Source: Pagrus major
Lineage: Eukaryota > Chordata > Actinopteri > Spariformes > Sparidae
Assembly: GCF_040436345.1 (NCBI RefSeq)
Contig: NC_133232.1
Coordinates: 27,124,315-27,188,314, forward strand
Direction: 5' to 3'
Length of the DNA stretch: 64,000 bases
In this document: positions 37,601-50,730 of the stretch, piece after piece
Numbering within the stretch: the first letter of the stretch is position 1
How the letters are laid out: the number at the start of each line of letters is the position of its first letter
The notes under the pieces: generated by a model
Told to the model about the DNA's origin: nothing
Database searches by the model: none
The model's input: the letters and a program-made list of their open reading frames with translations, nothing else
Program-made: the position numbers and the translations under genes

Positions 37601-38763
37601 CCTCAAGGTTAGCAAGTATGCATGCCAAGAATTTCTGGCACAGCCCCTGAGAAAAGCCACTTGCACTTACTGCCAATAAAGAGGAAAAGAACAAACACAC
37701 ACCTGTCTCTTTGTTCATGAGTTCATTGTAGTAAGCGAAGAAGGCTCTGAACTCTGCTGGTCTGTGAGAGAGGACTTTGAAGACATTGGGTAAAAAGCCT
37801 CCCTGTAGGAAACAGGTGGTTAAATCAGACTCGTAAATATATTAAGGTGCAGTAGAGTTAAATACCTCATAGCAGGGCTGTAGCTACCAGTGAGGACACT
37901 GAGGTCATGTCCTCTGTATGTTTTCTGGGTCTTTAATATCTTAATATATATGTACACATTTGGTAACACTTTATTATATCTAACATATTTTTAAAATAAA
38001 CATTTATGTGTTGTACATGTTAAAAATGGCAAATTTATAGTTAATTAAGTTAATAGTTGGTTTAGTTATTTTAACAAGCGATTAAATGCTTTACAAACTA
38101 TTTATTAGCACTTGTTCATTATAACGTTGCAGTTGATGTGGATAATACTGTACATGGTTCATAAATACTGTGTAGTTCATGTATAAACATTATTTAGACG
38201 GCCATCAGAGAGTTGAACTGATGTTTTTAACCTTTAATAAAGTTTTTATGAACCATTTAATTGTTTCTTAACAGTGAAAGAACTCAAGTTAATCTAATTA
38301 ACTATACATTTACCATTTATTACTGATGTTTTTCATAAAGTGTAAAAAGAAGCTACACAATTCAAGATGTTATCTGTGGAGGGTGGCGGGCGTGACCTCA
38401 GTATTTCTAAAATCCTGGCTACGGCCCTGCCTCAGTGTCTTTTACCTTTGACTCAACTTCCTCCATGAGCTCCACTATATCATAAGGAAGATCTTTCTTG
38501 TAAGGGACCGGATAGCGACTGATTTTCTCCGGCGGCTGGTCGCTAGAGAGGAGCCTGCTCCCCGCCACCACCGCTGCTGCTGCCTTCCCCTGAAACAGGC
38601 AGCCCGGCCGGAGAGACGCCTGGACGGAGGACAGGAGAGTCACACGCTGTTTCTGTCACACACGCACACAAAAACAGGAGAAAAAGTAGAAAAGCACTCG
38701 ACAACTTACGAGCTGTGTGAACACAGGCGGACGAAACAACTTGGAGACGAGGTTGCACGCCAT
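34619..38763 (-). CDS. Mitochondrial AhpD-like peroxidase-related (CMD-fold) protein
   Basis: Five minus-strand exons join in frame: 38763-38710 (ATG, MACNLVSK), 38619-38446, 37802-37703, 35319-35189 and 34909-34619 (TAA), giving 249 residues; all junctions are GT/AG. Residues 1-45 are basic, lack acidic residues and end in an RLLSS stretch, as in a mitochondrial presequence. The core carries E118-x11-C130-LY-C133-x3-H137, the proton-relay plus CxxC signature of the AhpD alkylhydroperoxidase/carboxymuconolactone decarboxylase fold. There the cysteines reduce peroxides or act as a disulfide reductase (family knowledge). The C-terminus is a lysine-glycine tail (KDGGKGKKE). Closest remembered family is the 'uncharacterized peroxidase-related enzyme' group, mainly bacterial; substrate unknown. 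Divergently arranged with polr2g, so probably sharing its promoter region. Confidence 0.85.
35320..37702 (-). other. Intron 3 of the AhpD-like gene
   Basis: A 2.4-kb intron with donor GTGTGTG (reading on the minus strand) and acceptor CTTCCAG. The GC-richer block at about 35590-36170 resembles an interspersed repeat but could not be assigned, and no reading frame in it is convincing. Confidence 0.7.
37872..38430. mobile_element. Outer MITE-like element in intron 2 of the AhpD-like gene
   Basis: The left end GCAGGGCTGTAGCTACCAG...ACTGAGGTCATG is the imperfect inverse of the right end GTGACCTCAGTATTTC...CTGGCTACGGCCCTGC. This is the familiar fish 'AGGGCCGTAGCCAGGATTT' terminal repeat. A second element is nested inside it. 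Its right end stops only about 15 bp from the exon-2 splice donor at 38445. Confidence 0.6.
37962..38346. mobile_element. Inner MITE-like element nested in the 37872-38430 element
   Basis: Begins GGTAACACTTTATTATA and ends TTTTTCATAAAGTGTAAAA, an imperfect inverted repeat of the GGTAACACTTTA type. AT-rich interior with repeated TTAATTAA-like words and no ORF. Confidence 0.55.
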
Positions 38764-39397
38764 GTCAGAGCTCGGGAGAGTTTCCAGTCACACAGAACGA
38801 ACAAGGAAGTCAATAACAATAGCGACGCTTGCTTCTGCTGCTGCTAATGTAGTTGAATTATGTTATCGGTTGTCCCAGCTATCATTCGCCCGTCATTGTC
38901 GTGTAATTAAACTACAATCTTCTTCAGACTATCGTTAAGTTGTTGTGTCTGTTGTCGTGTTGTTGATATATCACAACGGACCAATCACAGCGCAGTATTC
39001 AGTCCCGCCTGCTGTCTGTCCCCGCCCCCCTGCACCGGTCCTCCTCGCCGCCAGGGGTCAGGCTGCGTGTGGAGGGGGGGCAGTGTATTTGCCTGTATTT
39101 TATGCAGTTTACATCCATCAAGCCCAGATAAATTGTCCGATTAGAATATTTTAAATTAAAATATGATTTAATTCAGTGTAAAAGGGTTACACCTGTGTTT
39201 TTTGAAGTTTGTGCCTGCGTCTTATCTCCCTGAAAGACGTCACCCAGGGCAACAAAAACACTCAACCACCCTGTGACCCGGAAGGGAAATCGCGGCGAAC
39301 GAGCGACTGGCTTCCATCCATTAGGTGGATGAACATTTTGGATATTTCATCAAAACAAAGAAAAATAATCAAGTACTGGTAGAACATTATAACAGCA
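38764..39397. promoter_or_regulatory. Divergent promoter region between the AhpD-like gene and polr2g
   Basis: 634 bp separate the two start codons. Visible candidate sites are CCAATCACAGCGC (CCAAT box) at about 38981, a CRE-like AGACGTCA at 39236-39243 overlapping an RFX X-box (GTCACC-CAG-GGCAAC, 39239-39253), and an ETS/GABP motif CCGGAAG at 39278-39284. No TATA box is evident near either start, as expected for housekeeping genes. Assignment of sites is by consensus only. Confidence 0.6.
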
Positions 39398-42239
<2,842 letters not shown>

Positions 42240-42586
42240 TTTGCTGCAGGGGGAACACATTTCACATAGGACATTTTATGTAATAGTCTAGTTAATCTTT
42301 TGTTAAAATGAATATTTTTGTACACTGATTGATAACTGTGGTGAAAAAGTGGTGACGCCCTCATAGCTTCATCATTTTAATGCTGTAAAGCCTACATTTC
42401 TTGGTTGTTATTGGAGCTGGTGTAAGAGTAAAACAAAATGTAGCAAACAAAATGCTTGCTAAATTGACAGCAACATTGCATATGATGCCCATATTATTAA
42501 TTTGCAGTTTCTTTCATGTATAATTCATAATTTCCATTTCATCTATATATTGTTGTTGTTTTCTGTTTGTTTTTGTACCGGACTGT

Positions 42587-42592
42587 AATAAA
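42587..42592 (+). terminator. polr2g polyadenylation signal AATAAA
   Basis: AATAAA about 350 bp after the polr2g stop, followed by T-rich sequence and about 250 bp ahead of the eef1g start codon. Confidence 0.7.
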
Positions 42593-42779
42593 GTATTTTT
42601 ATTTGGTCTTATATATTTGTATCTTTTACTATATTATAATATCTCAATATGTTAATATCTTGTTTTTATCTGAAATAGTCATTTTTAAATCCAATCAGAT
42701 GTTTTGAGGTGTGGTAAAGCCTCACCCCGTCCTTACAAAAGATGAGGCCGAACGTGAACGCGGAAATGCAAAGGGCGCG

Positions 42780-42840
42780 CACGTCTTGTGGGCGTAAATA
42801 CGTCAGCGCGCCCTCGTTCTTTCTTTCTCTCGTCCTGAAG
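42780..42840 (+). promoter_or_regulatory. eef1g promoter and TOP-like 5' end
   Basis: A CRE-like TACGTCA occurs at about 42799-42805. A pyrimidine-rich tract TCGTTCTTTCTTTCTCTCG follows just before GTCCTGAAG and the ATG at 42841. Such tracts at the cap site mark 5'-TOP mRNAs of translation factors, controlled through mTOR/LARP1 (established for this class). The exact start site is inferred. Confidence 0.55.
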
Positions 42841-45800
42841 ATGGCGGCAGGGGTGAGTAAGATGGAGAGATGGCTCAAAATGCGTTTTCCTGTACATTCC
42901 CGGCACAATCCGCCGAAAATCAGGCCCATCTGCCCTCGTGCTGACCAGCTTTGCTCGCAAACCCGTCCCTCGACCTGTTCTGTAGCTGCTGCGGGGTTTA
43001 TTTACAAACAGTTTAATTCAGTGTTCATTGTAGCTGATGTTAGCTCTTGCTATCCTGACGTAGCATTCGCTGAATGACGCCCCTCTGCTGGCCCAGGCTT
43101 GTGCCACGTTACCTTTGCTATTTCAAGCTGTGGAAACTTATTGTCTCAATTATGAAAGTTTTCGTTAAGCGGTGGTACCTGTATCCTGTTTACGTAGTGC
43201 TAAGTGTAACCAGTGTTTGGCATAACAGTCTAAAACGATGTCCATGAAGACTATGTGGTTGTAGTGCCGGTAGTGTTAGCTAGCGTTAGCATTTAAAGCA
43301 AGTAAAAAGCCACGTGAATATAACTGAATTTGCCTTTACTTGGCGTACAAAGCACAGCTAGACTTGATTTTTGGCATATGGTTTATCGAACAACCCTCCA
43401 GCTTCGTTGTAGTCTCATTCGTGTACAATCCATGTAAATGGTAGAGCATCCTGAATTGGAAAGCATCATTTTTATGATACTGCAAAACTGAGTTTAACTC
43501 GTGCTAGCTGGATTTGTGGCTTTAATTGCTGAAACTGTCTTTCCCTAGATGGGTTGCTGTATTTATAGGAAGACAACTGTTTTACAGAGTCAGTTGTATG
43601 ATTTTGTTTAACAGTGGTGAGCTATTGCCACAAGCTCATCCCATTTAGATGTTGAGTTTTTGCTCACGTGCTTGCTAAAAATGTCTCACATGTGTTAAAA
43701 TGAGATGTTTCCTGTTTGATGGTTGAATAATTTGGTCTTTTTCGTTTCCCCTCTTTCCAGACTCTGTACACGTATCCAGAGAACTGGCGGGCCTTCAAGG
43801 CCCAGATTGCAGCCCAGTACAGTGGTGCTCGCCTGAAAGTCGCCAGCAACCCCCCTGCCTTCACCTTCGGGCAGACAAACCGTACTCCTGCCTTCCTCAA
43901 CAACTTCCCTCTGGGCAAGGTGAGTGCAAATGGTTCGGACTGTAGGTCTTGTTTCTGTGTCATCAATGTAGGTAATCGGTTACTGCAAGTAAAATGTAGA
44001 GTAGAAGAGCTCTTTGACCACGGCAACATATTTCATCATGCACTGCATAATAAAAGCATGCTAAATGTGATGAAATCTTAAAATCTGCCATCTTCTTCAG
44101 GTACCCGCCTATCAGGGAGATGACGGCCTCTGTCTGTTTGAGAGTAATGCCATTGCTTACTACCGTAAGTTTAATATTTACTAACTAAATGATTACTTAA
44201 GTTTTTATGCACGGTCAATTTGGTTAGTCATTGAAAAGGTCAATATTTATAGTTTTACCTTAAGTCTTAAAGGAAGTAGAGTAAATCTCACTAGGTTTAA
44301 CAGTTTTCCATGAACACTTGTGGTGGTGTCAATCAGGAATCCTTCCCTCCCTCCCTCTGTGGAAAATGAGTGGTCCCCTGTCATTGGGCAAGGCAGTGTC
44401 CAATCATGGCACCAAGTCTTAATCTGACAGGGGAAGAGGAATTTGAGACCATATTCATCCCAGTCGTCTCTGTTTTAGTGAGTAAAAGGCTGGTTCATGC
44501 TGTGGGCACAGTATTAAAAAAATGCTGACTTTACTGTACTGATGTTAATAAGAACTACAGTACAGCTGTTAGTTTGGGATTTTTTTCTTGTCACTGGTAA
44601 ATCATTATCAAATTGGTACACTTGCAGGTCACTATCTAATGTCTGTCTTTGTCAATTTTCAAAGCAGAAATTTTGATTCTTCACAGTGGAGAGGGGCTAT
44701 AAGGCTATATTTCATTTGGGTGTGCTGGTTGGCCAAACGTGAGCATGTGCAGCACATGGGTCCCTGCACACCTAAATGGTATGCGCATTATTGGTTCTAC
44801 CTGATTGACAAGTTAAATGTTTGAAGTGTCTGTTGCACTGAAGGCAGTATTGCATCAGACAGTTACAAGTCTGCACTTGTAACTGTCAGCATGCTTTTTG
44901 AAAAGGGCGTACAGTAATACTGAAATACAGTTGTTAATGCCACAAAAAAACTACTTTATTGGCTATACAATATTGTCAAATCATATTGTGAGGCGTATTG
45001 GTGATATAATTTTTTAGCATTTATGACTGGAGATCTTATTGATTGCTTAAAAGAAATACTTTCCATCTTTCCACTACAGTGAGCAATGATGCCCTGCGTG
45101 GAGCCACTCCCCAGGCTGCAGCCCAGGTGCTGCAGTGGGTGAGCTTCGCTGACTCAGAGATCATCCCTCCTGCCAGCGCATGGGTCTTCCCCACTCTGGG
45201 AATCATGCAGTTCAACAAGCAGGTTTGCATCTCGGCATTTTCCCGTCAAGCTAAAGACTTAAAAGTATTATTTGGTAGCTGTGGTGGAAGGTTGCTGCCA
45301 GTTTCAGTTAGCCAGAGTGCAGCACCCTGTACATGAGACCTGGCACTTGACCATGCATTGAAGTATATATTGTGTAATACTGCATAGTCATTCTTCTGTT
45401 TGTGTCTGTCCAGGCCACAGAGCAGGCCAAGGAGGACGTGAAGAGGGCCCTTACAGTACTAAACCAACACCTGACCACCCGTACCTTCCTGGTGGGGGAG
45501 AGGCTCAGCCTTGCTGACATCAGCGTAGCCTGCTCCATGATCTGGCTCTACAAACAGGTTCGATCGACTGTCTCACACAGCTTAAATAAATCATACATGC
45601 ATAAAGCTCTGTTTTTCTTGGAACAACACTTGATCTCTGTCATGATATTTGAGTCAAGTTGCTCTCCACAAAGCCCTTAACAACTTTCTGTCCTCTGTAG
45701 GTCCTTGAGCCTTCTTTCCGTCAGCCTTACCCCAACGTGACTCGCTGGTTTGTTACCTGTGTCAACCAGCCCCAGTTCAAGACTGTCCTTGGGGAGGTTA

Positions 45801-48800
45801 AGCTGTGTGAAAAGATGGCCCAGTTTGATGGTGAGTCCCCAGCAAAGAGACCAGAAGACATGCATACTGAGCGCACCGCTGGTTGCTGGAGGATATCATT
45901 TTTAAGGATGAAATTAGACACTTCTTTATTATTTTGAATTTGTTCTTTTTAAGTGTCTAAAACAACATGCAATTGAATAGCTATGCTAAGTTATTGCCAA
46001 TTCCCCATTGGCATTGGGCCTGTACAACAATCATGAAACGCCCCTGTTTGGGAAGACACAGGCAGTCCCCTGTCTTTGGGCAAGGCAGTGTCCAATTATG
46101 GCACTAAGTCTTAATCTGACAGGGGAAGAGAAACTTGAGACCATATTCATCCCAGTCATCTCTGTTTTAGTGAGTAAAAGGCTGGTTCATGCTGTGGGCA
46201 CATTAAAATTCAAACTATTTATTATGGGTACGAATGTCAAATTTCTTGCAATATTTCACAATTGTCTCCAAAATCCTTGCCAGAGATTGGTTCCAGAGTG
46301 GAAAACCAAAGTTGGATCATTGAACATTTAACAGAAAACATGTTTTTGTTTTGTTCTGTTCCTCCAGCCAAGAAGTTTGCCGAGATGCAGCCCAAGAAAG
46401 AGGCCCCTCCTAAGAAGGAGAAGGGAGGAAAGGAGGCAGCCAAGCCCCAGGAGAAGAAAGAAAAGAAGAAGGAAGAGAAGAAGCCCGCCCCAGAAGAAGA
46501 GATGGACGACTGTGATGCTGCTTTGGCTGCTGAGCCCAAAGCCAAGGACCCCTTTGCACATCTGCCAAAGAGGTAGAAAGATGGTGTACTTTTTTTTTTT
46601 TTCCACAAATTTTAGCTGACAATTTTTAGGTTTTTAAATCCACATTGACCAAGGATGGCCATTAAGTAGTTGCAAGTTTTTATTGGAGCCAATTACTTCA
46701 GCTGATTATTTCCCTGAGTACATGCCCTCTACTTGAAAGGGGTGCTAATTAGTGGGTGGAGACGATTGAATTTCCATGGAGCACTTGAAGAATTCAATGG
46801 TGTATTGACCATTTAATCACTCACAGTAAAGGCTGTGTCGTCTGCAGACCATGGGCACGCTAAGCCCCTAACAAAACAAAATATTTGTTTAAATGGAAAT
46901 GGTGGTGCGTTGAACACCCTGTTGTCCATTATGTGCACCTCCCTTATAATACAGTGAGGTTTATATATGTAATATCTGTGGTGTTAACACCTGACACACC
47001 CACCTAATGAGCCCGTTCCACATCCTTGTGAGGAGACGTAGAGACACAGTGCATGTAGTCCTCAGATTGAACATGTATCGTGCATTTGGCATTGGGCCTT
47101 TACAAAATCATGAAGCTCCCCTGTTTGGGAAGACACAGGCAGTCCCCTGTCTTTGGGCAAGGCAGTGTCCAATTATGGCACTAAGTCTTAATCTGACGGG
47201 GGAAGAAAAACTTGAGACCATATTCATCCCAGTCATCTCTGTTTTAGTGAGTACAAGGCTGGTTCATGCTGTGGGCACATTGAAAATAACTATGAAACTA
47301 AATATTATGGGTATGAAAACCCATCTCTGTAAGCTGGGCTAGGTTCTGTATGTTTTCTGTAGCATGTAGAGTGTTTTTTTTTTACTTTGTCACTCCTATA
47401 ATGTGGGCTTTAAGGTGGCAGACTGCAATTGTTCACGGTCACTTGCCTATTTTTCCATACCTCGTCTTTGTCTGTACTGACAGATCTATATGACTTAATA
47501 TTTCTCCCTTTTTCTCTTTAGTACATTTGTCATGGACGAGTTCAAGAGAAAGTATTCCAACGAGGACACCTTGACAGTAGCCATTCCCCACTTCTGGGAG
47601 CACTTTGACCGTGAGGGGTACTCAATCTGGTACTGCCAGTACAAATACCCAGAGGAGCTCGAACAGACCTTCAAGAGCTGCAACCTGATCACAGGTGAGA
47701 CTCAGCAACTGCCACTTTACCCAGCACCTTGATCTGTGAAAGAATAACTTGAGGGGTTGTAACGTATATTTAAATAAATCGTGTAGGCACATGTCATTTT
47801 TTTGTCAGTCCTACCAATTTGTTATCTACAACAATATGGGGACTCTGTGGTTGGAAAGAAAGTGATTGTGATTCTGGCCTTGGTCCTTCACGTATGGCAA
47901 TTTTCTGGTTAATTTGATGGCACAAGTTTTGTACAGGTTGGTTCACATGGTCTGACGATGCTAGTTTGTCCCTATATTTGAAAGCTGTGATCACAAGAGT
48001 TTGTAGGCCTTTAGGAAAAACAATCACGTGGCCTTGAAAGTAGATTAGAGGAGCCAAGTGATTGAGTACACTGAAAAGCCCTTCTATTTTTTTTTAATAG
48101 TCGTGTACATCATGTACCTCCATTTTAAATAATGCATTATGTGTTAGACTTGGTAGACCTCTCCCATAGGTCTAGTGTGTGATTGTTTCGTGTCAAACTT
48201 TTCTCTTTTAATCAGCTGAAGTGGCTCTGGCCCATATTTCAGTGTAGAGCAGTCGAAAAAGATCACTACAGGATTGTAGCCCTGATTTTCTTCTCACCAA
48301 AAGTTTTTGAATAGCAGGAAAAAAAAGCCCCCAGATCAGAGACAAAGCGGTGTCATCGGCACTCAATTCACTAAGTGTGAACTGTTCAAAGACGTGATCT
48401 AAGAGCTCAGCGACGTATCGCAGACGTCTGAAAGATATCAAGCAGACTAAATATCTGGATGCATGAGGGAGAGCTGTTCAACGAGCAGCCACTTCTCTGC
48501 TGCCATGTGCAGTAGTTTTCTGAACCCATTCTTTATGCATCTATTTGTGTGGAGGGGGCAGTATACTGTAGTTTCTATCAGAATATATTGCCATACGCAC
48601 AAGCTTTTCAGTATTCTTAACCATGTCCTCCTTGCTGAACCACAATAACGAGCGGACAGCTATGTTTCATTGCTAATAAATTTACTTCAAACTCTTGCTG
48701 CAGAACAATGGTTACTGATGAGGCATATCCCTATCCTTTCACTCACTCACTTTTCTTTGTGTGCCGATTTGCAGCGAAATAAGCAAAAAACTTTGAATAC

Positions 48801-50354
48801 CCATTTCTCTTATCTCATCACATGAGTTTTTGTGACTAAACATAGTTCGGAGGCCTGACGGACTCGCCTGGAATTCCTCCTGGTGAAAGACCTTGTAATT
48901 TGACCCCCTGACGCTATTTAGTGTGCAATCATAATGACTCATAATGACTGAACCAATTTACAAGACAGAAGCTTTTGTGAACTATACAGCAATCTAGCGA
49001 CTTTTGAAAGTCACGTTGTGTGACTAGCGTGCAAGTGAATATGATTTGGTTCCCCTCAAGCCAGTGCTTGTCTGAGGTGTTTATTTTAAACACCTCAGCA
49101 GCTGCTTCTCCAAAGTTGTTAAGCAGAAACTAGACAGTACTTAAATTGGTAATCACCCCTCTTTAGAGAAAACAGAAGTCCCCTGTCTTTGGGCAAGGCA
49201 GTGTCCAATTATGGCACCAAGTCTTAATCTGACAGGGGAAGAGAAACTTGAGACCATATTCATCCCAGTCATCTCGGTGTCAGTGAGAAAAAGGCTGGTT
49301 CATGCTGTGGGCACATAAAAAAAAAGAAAAAAAAAATCGAATCATGAAGTTTTTTGGTTTTTTTTTAAACAATAGTGATAAACGTATGACAGCACTGGTT
49401 AGTGTGTCTGAAACAATTGATGTTACATTCTGTTGGGACTTCTTGTTTCTATTGATTGATAAAATGATGTCTGCTCTTCACAGGTATGTTCCAGCGCCTG
49501 GACAAACTCAGAAAGAATGCCTTTGCCAGTGTCCTCTTGTTTGGCGGCAACAACGACGGCAGCATCTCTGGCATCTGGGTCTTCAGAGGACAGGATCTGG
49601 CCTTCACTGTAAGTATTCAAGGGGTTAACACATTTTCCTTAAATGTTCAGAATTGACAACACCCCCACACTCAAGCATTTACTGCCTATTTTTTGACAAA
49701 GTGGTCAGGGCAGTCATTCATGTCTTTATGAAACAAAGGGAACCAAAGTTTTAGTTTTCATCTCGATTTAGTGGACAGTCCCCTGTCATTTGGCAAGGCA
49801 GTGTCCAATCATGGCACAAAGTCTTAATCTCACAGGGGTAGAGAAACCTGAGACCATATTCATCCCAGTCATCTCGGTGTCAGTGAGGAAAAGGCTGGTT
49901 CATGCTGTGGGCACAAACGATATGCAAGGTCTAGAATTTAAGAATTGGATGTTGTAGGTTGATGGGTGTCAGTGCTGCTGTACTTGGATGGTGTTTGAGT
50001 AAATGTTTCTTAAAACATTCGTCATACACAGCACAACTTTAATTGTCTGCATTTCAGTGCACACTGTGATGGTCCAAGTATTCTCTATAGGATAATCTTT
50101 CATCTGATAATCAGTTGCGGTAGTTATCAGTTCATCAAACCTTGAAGGTAAATCACTCGCATCTAAATAACGTATTGTGTTTACTCCGGTCCTAGCTGTG
50201 TCCCGACTGGCAGATCGACTACGAATCATACGACTGGCGCAAACTGGATCCAGACAGCGAGGAGTGCAAGACCATGGTAAAGGAGTACTTCGCCTGGGAA
50301 GGAGAATTCAAGCATGTGGGTAAAGCTGTGAACCAGGGCAAGGTCTTCAAGTGA
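42841..50354 (+). CDS. eef1g: Translation elongation factor 1 subunit gamma
   Basis: eEF1-gamma scaffolds the eEF1B guanine-exchange complex that recharges eEF1A during elongation (family knowledge). Ten coding exons join in frame: 42841-42852 (MAAG), 43761-43919, 44101-44164, 45080-45222, 45414-45557, 45701-45830, 46368-46572, 47522-47694, 49484-49608 and 50196-50354 (TGA), giving 437 residues, equal to the vertebrate length. Order of parts: GST-like N-domain ([14 protein letters not shown]), GST C-domain ([26 protein letters not shown]), a Lys/Glu-rich linker in exon 7 (residues about 218-286), then the conserved EF1G C-terminal domain ([30 protein letters not shown], ending GKVFK). Five introns carry H/ACA snoRNA-like copies. 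Candidate AATAAA signals lie at 50535-50540 and 50725-50730. Confidence 0.98.
42853..43760 (+). other. eef1g intron 1
   Basis: Separates the 12-nt coding part of exon 1 from exon 2, with donor GTGAGT and acceptor TTTCCAG. No snoRNA copy or repeat recognised. Confidence 0.85.
44373..44513 (+). ncRNA. Box H/ACA snoRNA-like copy 1 (eef1g intron 3)
   Basis: First hairpin closed by CCCCTGTCA (44375-44383) pairing with TGACAGGGG (44425-44433), then H box AGAGGA (44435-44440). The second hairpin has an upper stem CCAGTC/GGCTGG and a lower CCATA/TGTGG stem, and the terminal ACA is at 44508-44510, three nucleotides from the inferred end. Unlike the other copies it has GGAATTTGAG after the H box. The specific snoRNA family was not recognised; the class call is from architecture. 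Confidence 0.75.
46065..46205 (+). ncRNA. Box H/ACA snoRNA-like copy 2 (eef1g intron 6)
   Basis: Stem CCCCTGTC/GACAGGGG, H box AGAGAA, second hairpin as in copy 1 and ACA at 46200-46202. Ends about 160 nt before the next exon. Preceded by a 55-60-bp segment shared with copy 3. Confidence 0.78.
47142..47282 (+). ncRNA. Box H/ACA snoRNA-like copy 3 (eef1g intron 7)
   Basis: Nearly identical to copy 2. The stem right arm is GACGGGGG (one A-to-G change that keeps a G-T pair), the H box AGAAAA, and ACA is at 47277-47279. Confidence 0.77.
47695..49483 (+). other. eef1g intron 8 outside the snoRNA copy
   Basis: The longest eef1g intron after intron 1. Apart from snoRNA copy 4 it holds a minus-strand open frame at 48208-48441 (see findings). 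The rest is unremarkable. Confidence 0.6.
49178..49318 (+). ncRNA. Box H/ACA snoRNA-like copy 4 (eef1g intron 8)
   Basis: Stem CCCCTGTC/GACAGGGG, H box AGAGAA, ACA at 49313-49315, about 165 nt upstream of the next exon. Second-hairpin loop reads CTCGGTGTCAGTGAG, shared with copy 5 but not copies 1-3. Confidence 0.78.
49778..49918 (+). ncRNA. Box H/ACA snoRNA-like copy 5 (eef1g intron 9)
   Basis: Stem CCCCTGT/ACAGGGG with a G-to-C change removing one pair, H box AGAGAA, ACA at 49913-49915. Loop as in copy 4, so these two are sister copies. Confidence 0.75.
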
Positions 50355-50534
50355 GAGGACACTGGGGCAGTGAACAAAGCACTCTGCGCTTCTGCTTTCC
50401 AGCACTTAAAACCTATGGACTTTCAGCCACCACGTGCTTACTTTACTGCAAGAATGACTCAAAAATGACAGTGTTTGAAGACGAGTGAATTTTCTCAGTG
50501 GCCCCAAACTGGGTTTTGTTGTTTTGACCTGCGA

Positions 50535-50540
50535 AATAAA
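50535..50540 (+). terminator. eef1g polyadenylation signal AATAAA
   Basis: About 180 nt after the TGA; a second AATAAA is at 50725-50730. A 10-bp perfect hairpin lies further downstream at 50871-50900. Confidence 0.65.
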
Positions 50541-50730
50541 GCATTTTCCACAATGCCATCTATGGGATTTGATGTGTTTGGTCTGACTTTAATTTGTTTG
50601 GTTACCACTCAAAACAAATGTTTTAACACCATCTATAATGGTATTTTATTTCCAACATCTTTTCCTGGAGTGTCACCCAGAACAGAGACAAAATGAAGAC
50701 TTTAAGTTGGGCAGCTCTGTGATCAATAAA

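Noticed and set aside
46237-46622. Overlapping long frames on both strands at the lysine-rich exon of eef1g
   Set aside because: Shadows of the Lys/Glu-rich linker exon 46368-46572, whose correct frame is fixed by its splice junctions.
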